Shown: positions 19,731-29,200 of the stretch, in pieces
Position numbering within the stretch: position 1 is the first letter of the stretch
How the letters are laid out: each line of letters opens with the position of its first letter
IMG/VR virus record: IMGVR_UViG_3300042520_000033
Span: 1 to 33,002 of that record
Source of the DNA: a virus
Length of the DNA stretch: 33,002 nt
Direction: 5' to 3' (one strand)
Position numbers and translations under genes: made by a program
Notes under the pieces: generated by a model
Database searches by the model: none
The model's input: the letters and a program-made list of their open reading frames with translations, nothing else
What the model was told of the DNA's origin: nothing

Positions 19731-22700
19731 TCGTCCCTAGCAAATTTTACGGCTATAACAAAGACGGTACTCGTAATCTATTTATGGGTGGCGGTGGCGG
19801 CGGCCCAACTCAAACTACATCGACTGTTCAAAACACAAACATTCCCTCATATGCTCAGCCATACGTTGAGTCGATGCTTGGCGCAACTCAAAAGCAGTTG
19901 TTTAATACTCAAGAAGTAGGTGGTACTCCTGCGGTTGCGGCAACTTACGACGATCAAGGAAATCAACTTACAGCCGGTAGTGCGGCTGTTCCCGGATATA
20001 CAGAACTTACGGGCTTTAAACCATATCAAGCGTACGGCGGTACGTACGACGCCCAAGGCAATCAGATCTCTTATGATCCTAGTAAAGCAATAGCAGGTTT
20101 TTCTCCCATGCAAACAGCGGCCCAACGCGGCATTGCTGGCATGCAACTACCTACAGAACAATACAGAATGGCTCAGCTTGGCGCTGAAGCTGCTGGTAGA
20201 GGCGGTCTAAGTTCTGCTGAAGCTGCTCTTGGTTATGGCGCGCAGGGCGCTGCGGCTGGTCAAGCAGGTCAAGCGTTTGGATTGAAGTCCGCTGCAGAAA
20301 CGCAAGCGTTAGCAAAGCAGCAAGCTGGTTTAGCTAATATGTACGGCGCTCAAGGTGCTGCGGCTGGCCAACGGGGGCAAGAATTAGGTATTGCTGGAGG
20401 CGCACAATATGGCGGTATGGGCGCTGGCTACGGACAGCAGGCCGCAGGTTTGGCTACCCCTGCTATGGGCTATGGAACAACAGGCGCTGGGTATGGTGAA
20501 CAAGCCGCGCAGTTAGCTAATACAGCTTTAGGTTATGGACAAGGCGCTGCTGATATTGGTCAGATGGCTCTTCGCGCCCAAGGCATGGGTGAAGGTATTG
20601 CTGGTCAGTCTCAAGCTTTAGCTCGTCAACAAGCTGGCGCTGGAGCGCAATATGCGCAAATGGCAACTGACCCCCGTGTAACTCAAGCGCTGATGAGCCC
20701 TTACACACAAAATGTATTAGATGTCCAAAACAGAGAGATGCAGCGCCAAGCTGATATTGCAGGTAATGTGCGCGGTGCGCAAGCCGCTCGGTCAGGTGCG
20801 TTTGGTGGATCACGTCAGGCTATTGAGAACGCCGAAGCTCAGCGTAATCTAGCCACAATGAAGAACGCTAATACCGCGCAGGCGCTTCAACAAGCTTATC
20901 AACAGGCACAAGCTCAACAGCAGTTTGGCGCTAACCTTAATCTTCAAGGGCTGTCTAGCGCTCAGCAAGGTTTGGGCACTGCATTGCAAGGTGGTCAGTT
21001 AGGTTTGTCTGGTCTTGGTACAGCATTGCAAGGTCAACAAGGTGCGTTGGCTGGTGTTGGTCAAGCTGGTGCAATGTATGGCCTCGGCATGCAGGGTGCT
21101 CAGACAGGATTGCAAGGTGTCAATGCCGCTAATCAAGCATATCAGACCGGCATTCAAGGTGCTGGCATGGGCTTGCAAGGTATTGATCGTCAGTTGGCTG
21201 GTACGGCTCAAGGTATGCAAGGCGCTGGTATGGGACTACAAGGTGTTGGCGCGGCTACAAATGCTGGTCAACTTGGAGTTCAGGGCGCACAGCTCGGATT
21301 ACAAGGCACTGCTCAAGGTATGCAGGGCGCTGGTATGGGCTTGCAGGGGGTACAAGGCGCACAGGCTGGTTACGGACTAACTAACCAATCTGCGGCTAAC
21401 CTTACTAGTATGCTTGGTCAACAACAGGCTAACCAACTTGGTATCTATGGCGCGCAAGGCACGGCAGGCGCGCAACAGCAGGCTCTGGAGCAAGCCAAGA
21501 TTAATCAGTCTATGCTTGACTACGCCAATGCCCAGCAATACCCACTCATGCAGTTGGGCACAATGTCTAACATGCTTCGTGGTCTGCCAATGCAAGCGTC
21601 TACGACGAATCAGTACGCTGCGTCGCCTAACCCACTATCTACGGCAGTTGGAACGATTGGTGCGGGTGCATCTATATATAATGCTATGGCTCCTCGCGGC
21701 GCTGCTGGTGGTGAAGTTAAAGGCTACGCCAAAGGCGGCATCATGTCTTATGACATGGGCGGTGAAGTTGAAGAGCAGCTTGAGAGTATGGACGAGAAAG
21801 GTTTGGCAACACAAGCTAAAGAATCTTCTAGCCCATCTATTCGTAAAATGGCGCAACGTCTGCTTCGTGAGCGTCAGATGGGTAATAAGCCACAAGGCAC
21901 GGGTCCTATGGGTGTGCAGTATCAAGCTGCTCAACCTCAGATGCCTAGCTATGCTCCCGGCGGTATTGTTGCTTTTGCTACAGGCGGCGGCGCTAACGAA
22001 GAAGGCGGCGAGGACGAAGCCAAGATTGGTATGCAAGAACGTCTTGCTATGCCTCCTTCGACAACTCCCCCTCCCGGCGGTATCATGGGCGCAACTGCTC
22101 AACCAGCAACGCCTGTCCCTGTTGTTCCTCAAGCTGGGCGTGCCATGCAGCAAGCGCCTGATATACCTGCCTTTATGAAAGCTGAGTACGCGGATGCAGA
22201 GAAGCGTATGAATGCTCCGCTGTCTACTTTTATGGCAGAGCGTCAAGCAGCAATGCGTGAAGCTGGTGTAGCAGACGCATCGGAAGGTCAACAGAAACAA
22301 CGTGCTGAGATGATGGCTGAAAAAGCTAATATGGCTGATGAAAAAGATCGCCAAAAATACATGCGTTTAGCTGAGTTCTTTGCATCGTGGGGATCAACTC
22401 CCGGCCCAGTACTTGTTGCTGGCTTGAACGCGCTACAGAAAACTGTGCCTAACATCGTTGCTGATGAGAGAGAACAGAAGAAAGCGCGCCGTGAGATTGA
22501 CAAGTCTATCGCTGATTTGGATAACGCTACACGCCTTGAGAAGCGCGGTGAAGTTGATGCAGCTATGGCGCTTAAACTCAAAGCCGCTGAAGATATGAAG
22601 GCTCTAAACATTAAGTTTATTGACTATCAATCACGTCGTGAGAGCGATGCGTCTTCCGCTGCGGCTTCCAAGTATAGCGCTGATATGCAGTTCCGTAGTG

Positions 22701-23248
22701 AACAGCTACGGGCCAACACTTCCCGCCTTGACCGTCTAGCTAACCGCGAAACTGCAAACGATAGCAAGGCTTTTAGCCAATATCAAACTGCGGCAAATCA
22801 AGAACAGCGTGTGATTGCTAAGATTACTGATCAAATGAAACTACTTGTTCCAGATTACGAGACAGTTAAAACAATGGAAATGAACGCAAAGCAGAACGAC
22901 GGCAAAATGAATCCTACGTTTGTGCCAGCTTATGAAGCGGCTAAGAAAAGAATTGCGGATCAAGAAGCGATTTGGAACAAGCAAAAGGAAGACGCGGCTA
23001 GAGATACTGATTTAGCATATAAACGAGTGCGCATTAACCCAGAAGCGCTTAAAGACTATACTAAGTCAAATGCTGCCCCCGCCCCTGCCCCTGCTCCCGC
23101 CGCTGCGCCTAGCGCAGGTCCAATTTCTGGTGAATTCTCTGCTCCAACAGCCGCGCATATCTCGGCTTTAAAAGCAAATCCTACACAGGCAGCGGCATTT
23201 GATGCTAAATTTGGGCCCGGCGCGGCAAATGAATATCTAGGGAAATAA
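19727..23248 (+). CDS. Large Gly/Ala/Gln-rich internal virion protein 2 (1173 aa)
   Basis: After a Gly run near residue 22, residues about 150-400 are Gly-Tyr-Gly/Ala-Gln-rich. A conserved helical block (Thr-Asp-Pro-Arg-Val-Thr-Gln-Ala-Leu-Met...Arg-Ser-Gly-Ala-Phe-Gly-Gly-Ser-Arg-Gln-Ala-Ile) lies near residues 312-370. Residues 405-551 are strict seven-residue repeats of the type Gly-Leu-Gln-Gly-x-x-x. Tyr-Ala-Lys-Gly-Gly-Ile and Tyr-Ala-Pro-Gly-Gly-Ile occur at about 667 and 745. The C-terminal third is charged helix and coiled coil, with an Ala/Pro linker near 1113-1130. I take it as an ejection-channel or internal core protein, by analogy with P22 and T7 internal proteins. Confidence 0.75.
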   Translation: MIVPSKFYGYNKDGTRNLFMGGGGGGPTQTTSTVQNTNIPSYAQPYVESMLGATQKQLFNTQEVGGTPAVAATYDDQGNQLTAGSAAVPGYTELTGFKPYQAYGGTYDAQGNQISYDPSKAIAGFSPMQTAAQRGIAGMQLPTEQYRMAQLGAEAAGRGGLSSAEAALGYGAQGAAAGQAGQAFGLKSAAETQALAKQQAGLANMYGAQGAAAGQRGQELGIAGGAQYGGMGAGYGQQAAGLATPAMGYGTTGAGYGEQAAQLANTALGYGQGAADIGQMALRAQGMGEGIAGQSQALARQQAGAGAQYAQMATDPRVTQALMSPYTQNVLDVQNREMQRQADIAGNVRGAQAARSGAFGGSRQAIENAEAQRNLATMKNANTAQALQQAYQQAQAQQQFGANLNLQGLSSAQQGLGTALQGGQLGLSGLGTALQGQQGALAGVGQAGAMYGLGMQGAQTGLQGVNAANQAYQTGIQGAGMGLQGIDRQLAGTAQGMQGAGMGLQGVGAATNAGQLGVQGAQLGLQGTAQGMQGAGMGLQGVQGAQAGYGLTNQSAANLTSMLGQQQANQLGIYGAQGTAGAQQQALEQAKINQSMLDYANAQQYPLMQLGTMSNMLRGLPMQASTTNQYAASPNPLSTAVGTIGAGASIYNAMAPRGAAGGEVKGYAKGGIMSYDMGGEVEEQLESMDEKGLATQAKESSSPSIRKMAQRLLRERQMGNKPQGTGPMGVQYQAAQPQMPSYAPGGIVAFATGGGANEEGGEDEAKIGMQERLAMPPSTTPPPGGIMGATAQPATPVPVVPQAGRAMQQAPDIPAFMKAEYADAEKRMNAPLSTFMAERQAAMREAGVADASEGQQKQRAEMMAEKANMADEKDRQKYMRLAEFFASWGSTPGPVLVAGLNALQKTVPNIVADEREQKKARREIDKSIADLDNATRLEKRGEVDAAMALKLKAAEDMKALNIKFIDYQSRRESDASSAAASKYSADMQFRSEQLRANTSRLDRLANRETANDSKAFSQYQTAANQEQRVIAKITDQMKLLVPDYETVKTMEMNAKQNDGKMNPTFVPAYEAAKKRIADQEAIWNKQKEDAARDTDLAYKRVRINPEALKDYTKSNAAPAPAPAPAAAPSAGPISGEFSAPTAAHISALKANPTQAAAFDAKFGPGAANEYLGK
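20941..21380 (+). repeat. 21-base / 7-residue repeat tract
   Basis: This tract encodes Gly-Leu-Gln-Gly-x-x-x heptads with few breaks. Its longest near-duplicate is a segment starting at 21206 that recurs at 21311, exactly 105 bases (five heptads) away, encoding Ala-Gln-Gly-Met-Gln-Gly-Ala-Gly-Met-Gly-Leu-Gln-Gly-Val both times. Codons vary between copies, so the pattern is kept at protein level, although slippage and recombination in such DNA would be easy. Confidence 0.85.
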
Positions 23249-23249
23249 G

Positions 23250-26200
23250 ATGGCTAATTTTTTCGACCAGTTTGATACTGTTAGTGAAAAAGAAAAAGAG
23301 CCATCCGGAAACTTCTTTGATCAGTTTGATGTAAAGCCCAAAGAAGCGCCTAAAACTACGGCTCCTGTCCCTGTGGAAGAAAAGGAGATGGTTCCGCTCT
23401 TGCGTCAAACTGCCGACATACCACTCAAGGTTGGCTCTGGCGTAGTAACTGGTGTCCGCATGGTTGCTGACGCCTTTGGCGCAGACAATGATGTAGGTAA
23501 AAACCTGCGTGGCGTAGAAGACTATATTGCTAGTCTGTATAGCGCACAGTCTAAAAAGGACAGCAAAGAAATCGCCCGCATCATGAAAGATGCAGAAGAT
23601 AAGGGCGTTCTTGATCAAGTCGTAGCTGGAGCCAAAGCGTTCTCCGTTGCCCCTGTAGATATGCTTGCCAATGCGCTTGGTACTAGCGCTCCCGCTATTG
23701 CCGCAGGTTTGGCGGCTACTCTTGCTAGCGCCCCTGCTTTAGTTGGTTTAGGTGTTAGTGCTTTGACGGGTGCAGTAATGGGTGCGGGTACTGTCAAGGG
23801 GGCTATTTACGAAGCTACCAAACAAGCACTTGCAGAAAATACAAACATGTCTCCCAAGGAGATTGAAGCTCGCGCAGTTCTTGCGCAAGAGTATCGCGGC
23901 CAAAACTTAGACCAAATCTTGATGGGCTCTGCTCTGGGTACTGTTGGTGCTTCGACCGGCGTTGAACCAGCCCTTGCTCGTCAGCTTGCTAAAGGCATTG
24001 CAACTAAAGAAGCTACCAAAGCGGCTGTCAAACAAAGCGCTGCAAGGGAAACTGCCCTTGCCGCTGAACGTGGCGTGATAAAGCAAGGCGCTATCACCGC
24101 TGGTAAAGAGCTTGCTACTGAATTCCCTCAAGGTGCTCAAGAACAGTTAGCACAAAATATTGCACTGCAGCGTGAAGGGCTTGATGTTCCTACGATGCGT
24201 GGTGTGGTAGGCCAAGGTACGTTAGAAGGTCTTGCTGGTCTTGGCATGGGCGCTGCAACAGGTGGACGCGAAGCGGCTAAAGCTAGGCGTGAGTTGGCTG
24301 AAGATGCTACTAGAGGTGGCAACATTGCTGGTCAGTTCACCACTGACAAAGAAGAAGCACAACGTGCTGGCGTAGGCTTCAGTCAAGAGAGTGCTGATCT
24401 ATTGATGCCCGCTTCTGATGCGGCAGGTAAGCCTCTTGTTGCTGACGTTGCTGCTCCTGAAGTTACTGAGACTCCCGCTCCCGCCGCTGAGACTAAGAAA
24501 GCTAAAACATCAGGCGTAGCTTTAGACACTATTGAGGACGCGGCTGATTACATAGAAGCGTTGGATGCTGGCACTCAAAAGCCGAACACAATGCAAGTAA
24601 ACAAGCTAATGAATAAGCTTGGAATTACTCCTCCAGAAAAAGGAGAGGGTTATTTGAGTCGCTCAGTTGCGGCAGTGAAAGCGCATCTTGGACAACAAGG
24701 AGCACCTGATGCTACAGGAATTGACACACAAGCAGGTGGAGCAGGCCCTGGAGTGGCTGCACTCACCGACCAAAGCCAGACCGCCACAGGAGCTACTGGA
24801 TCTGAATCCCGTGGAGTGGTATCTACTAGAACAGATGCTAGGCCAGATTTGGATGGAGCAAAGCAACAGCCCCCTGCACTAAATGCCGGAGCGCAAAGCG
24901 TAATCATTGATAACCTTAATCAAGGTTCTACTGTCGAGCAAGTTCTTTCGTTGTTCCCTGCTTCATCTGGGCTAGCTAATGAAGTCTTTACGTTTGCGAC
25001 TACATATGAGCTTGCTTCTGAAAGACTTAAGACAGGTAATTCATTTGTAAACGTTGTAGAGGAGTTTGGCGACGGACCAGCTACGCTTGCAGCTATTAAA
25101 AATTTTGCACTTCAAGGAACCACAAGTGGCGCTACGACCTCTCAAGCCAAGCAAACAAAAACGCAAAGACAAGAAGCACCCGCAGCCGGAACAGTAAGCC
25201 TTGGCGATCTATCGCCTGATCTTCAAGACCAAATATTGACTCGTCAAAATGATATCTACGAGTTAGAAGCTGATGGCGCGCCTCAAAATAAAATTGCTGC
25301 GGCTTATAAAGGCCTCAACATTTTAGAAGAAAGCCTTGGCTTAGAGCTGACTAAACCTTCTACGCTTAGCGCCAAGAGAGACACTAGATTTACCGACGCT
25401 GTAAAAAGAATTAGAGGTGAAGGCAAAGAAGTTGGCGCGGTTGAGCAAGACCTAACCCCTGCATATCAAGGCGAAGATCTAGAAGGGGCAATGAAGCTTG
25501 GCGAAAAGTACGAGAGCGAAGCCGAAGCAGAACGTGATCGCGCATATAAAGAGTCTCTTGACAAAGGTGAAGCTACATATCGCGCTGAGCAAGATCGAAA
25601 ATTGACGAAAGACGAAGAAGCTCTTGGGTTAGAGCCAACAAAGTCTGGTTCTATTTCTCAAGAAAACCGAGACAACTACGACAAAGTGCGGGAAGAATTT
25701 CCTGATTTACCAGAGTGGCGCAAGTTAGATTCAGTAGACAAAGACGTCTACTTTGAGAATATTCGCTACGGCAACATACCGGAGCATCGTCAAGCCGCGC
25801 AAGCTTTGATTGCTTATTTAAAAGAAACAGGTGGCCGGGATAAAGGTTACGGGCAAGGCACTACAAGTGCTGGTGACCAGCGAGCAATTAAAAACTACGA
25901 AGATAATCGAGCCGCTGCTTCTAAGTTGTTTAACGTTCAGTTCCCACGTTGGGGTGATTTATCACAAGACGCAAAAGACATATTTCTTGGTGAGTTAGGC
26001 AAAGGCACGGGCCGCACAATGAATCTTGCTGGTGCGCAGCAAGACATGGCGTTTGCAAAAGCTGGTGAGGCTCTGAAGATAGAACAGAGCGAAGCGTCTA
26101 GCGTGCAGAAACAAAGAGAACTTGACAACATTAAGAAGCGCCAAGAAGAAGTCCAAAAAGAAGCTGAGAAAAATAAGGCTGAACTTGATAAGTTGCGTTC

Positions 26201-29200
26201 TGACTTTAATCGTCTTGTAGCGTCTGGCGTGCCTGGCACATACCTGCCTAGCAACATAATCCAGATGATCAGGGGCAACAACCTACAAGGCGTCTTGCAG
26301 TTCCTGAGAGACAAGTACGAAGTAAACTCTGCAAGAGACAAGATATTTAAATCAGTTGCGCAGGCGTTATTCCAGATGAAGCTGGACACAAAGATTTTCT
26401 ACGCTGATTCTTTGTCCAACGGTGACTTAGCGCAGTACGATCCTGTTTCAGATACTATTTATGTCACAGCACAAGGCATGACTGCCTCTACCGTGCTGCA
26501 TGAAATTGTCCATGCTGCGACGGCTAAGATTGTTAATCTTTATACCACTCGACAGTTTAAGCAGTTGACTGAAGCGCAGATTAGGGCTGTTGAGCACCTT
26601 AATGATTTGATGTATGAGACTGCTGGAAGACTCGCTGATAAACATCCTGAAGCTTATGAAGTTGTAGGCAAAGACTCTGAAGGTAACCCTCGCTACAGTT
26701 TGATGGAATTTTTAGCCTATGCGTTGACTAAAGATACGTTGCAGATTGATTTGGCTTTGCTCCAGCCTAAAAAATCAACCGCAATGGAAAGACTGTTATT
26801 ACCCAAAGGAGCGGTGGTTACAAACCTCCCAGAGTCAAAGAGTATGTGGTCCGAGTTTGCTCGAACTATTGCAGAAATTATTGGCCTGAGTAAAGTTTAC
26901 TTCCGCAAAAATAAAGTGCGTGAAGACGCGCCATACAACTACCTGCTGGAAATTTCTTCATCGTTCAATGAAATTCTTGCTAAACCCACAGAGCCAATCT
27001 TCTTAAGCCGTCTTTCTGCAAAGAAGGCCGCCCCTACGCCTACGCCTCTTACAGCGCCAAAAGAACCAGAGTTTCGTGAGTCTGGGTTGACTAACAAAGA
27101 TGATTCATACAACCCAAGTAAGAGAGAAAGTCCAACTGCTAACCGTGAAGCGTTTTATAAAATGTTTACTACGCGTGAAGGCTGGAGAAACATTACGCGT
27201 AAAGTGCAGGACAAGAGCTATGCGTCACGCAGTTTGTTTAACAAGCTTGATAGAGCGAAAAAAATTAACCGTGACATGTCTGGCAAATTCAATAACTTTG
27301 AAGAGCAAGGTGATTTATCTACAGGCGAAGCACGTCAGTTTTTGACTGATTACTTGCAAGAACCTTTAGATAACGTTCGTCAGGCTTTTCAAGAGTGGAT
27401 TAAATTAACTGATATGAAGACCGATCAAGCGCTAAATCAGTTTCATAGAATTGTTGAAATGTTCCACGAGCCAGAACGTCGTAACGCTAAATGGGTTACT
27501 TCCGTGCCTCTGAGCACGGTTAAGAATCTAATTCACAATGGCAAACCTATTAGCGCTGCTGAACGTCGTATAGCTATTCTTGGTGATCAACGTACCGGCG
27601 CTGCTGGTCTCATTCATAAAGTTGATTTAACTCAACAACAAAGGCAAGCGCTTTGGCAGGAGCTATCTACCCTTGCTAAAGCGCCAAAAGACGGCGGGCA
27701 TGCCGATCCATTAGGTGATAGCCCACGCATCACCGAAAAGATGCGCAAACGTTTTGAAAAGCCTGGATCTACTTATAAAGGCATTGACATCAATAAAGAC
27801 GCGCCTATTTATAACGTGCTTGGTATTGAACAGGCGACTGTAGATAAACGTATGGCTGATTACATGGATAAAAGCCCTGAAGAACGCGCAGCCATTGAAA
27901 AGATTCTTACTGAATCTAAAGTATTAAGTAGCGCTACGGCTGAGCTAAATAAAATTGGCAACTACTGGTCATCGCCCGTGTCTAATTTGGTGGGCATGTA
28001 CGACTACCAATACTATATGCCGTTCAAAGGTTTGTCTAAGCACAGCCAAAGTGATGAATTAATTGATCCTGATAGCCACGGTAAAGAGATGCAAGAGGTA
28101 GAACATTCAGCAGATGGCCGATTTAAGACATCTGACAACCCCATCTTGCAATTGATTAACGACGCATACAGATCTGCGGGGCGTGCGGGTCGTCGTAACT
28201 ATACGCAGTCAATTAAGAATGCTGTTGAAGACGGTTCTATCCCCGGCAAAGTGGTTAAGAATATTAAGTTTGAAGAGCGCAACACTATTGACATGAATCA
28301 ATTTAAGGGTGGAGCAAACATATTCCACTACAACTCTGACGGTTCTATTGATGTCATTCGTATTAGCAATCCAAAGATTTTAAACGCGTTGCGTTACACA
28401 TTCCGTGACGCAAATCCTCTGTTGGATTATGCTAACGCTATAACAGGATTCTTTGGCGCAATGCACACGCGCTACAACTACAACTTTGCGCCGCTTAACT
28501 TTGTGCGTGATACGTTGACTAACGCATGGACTATTGGCGCTAGCCGACAGATGGGTCCTATAGCTGCCGCGCAGTATTTAGGTTCTGTCAGTGCGCAAAT
28601 AGTTAAAAATGGTTTAGGTAAGGCGATGCATGTTGCGTTGCTAGAAGAAAAAGGCGATGCGGCAAGTAAGAAGATGTTGCTCGATGCCGCTCAAGACCCG
28701 TTTGTAAGAGACATGCTTGAGTACCTTCGTTTTGGTGGCAAGACAACATACTTGCAAGGCTTCTCTTTAAAGTCAAACCTTGAGCAGCTTAGCAAGAATA
28801 CTATTGGGCGTTCACGTATTGTTACCAACCTAGAAGATGCAGGTAAGTTAATTGATACTTGGAACAACATGTTCGAGTTCACAGGCCGCACTGCTGCGTA
28901 CACCATTTATAAAGACAGGGCTTTGGCTAAGAACATTAAAGAAGGCATGTCTAACACAAAGGGACCGCAAGGGCAGATGTCTCCCGCAGAGCGGGCTGCC
29001 GCAGTAGAAGCCGCAGCGTTTGTAAAAAATCTTGCTAACTTTGAAAAGGTTGGCGAGATAGGGCGTGAGTTAGGCGCTGCGTACATGTTTATTCGCCCTG
29101 CCGCCACTGGCGCTGTGCGTGCAATTGAAGCCGTAATGCCCGCTTTTACTTCAGAGAAGATAGAGCTAAATGACCTACCTCCACAGATTGCTAATGATCC

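Noticed and set aside
21414-22354. Long alternative-frame and antisense open stretches (up to about 250 codons) within the Gly/Ala/Gln-rich gene
   Set aside because: They arise from the biased codon composition of the repeat-rich gene; products are low-complexity Leu/Arg/His/Ser and lack binding sites.
24650-24907. Antisense open stretches opposite the nested gene
   Set aside because: The products are Cys/Ser/Pro-rich with no family resemblance and no binding site; they mirror the bias of the sense strand.
27100-27345. Another +1-frame open stretch in the giant gene (81 codons)
   Set aside because: No Shine-Dalgarno, no recognisable motif, and the giant frame at this place encodes ordinary globular sequence, unlike at 24709-24882.
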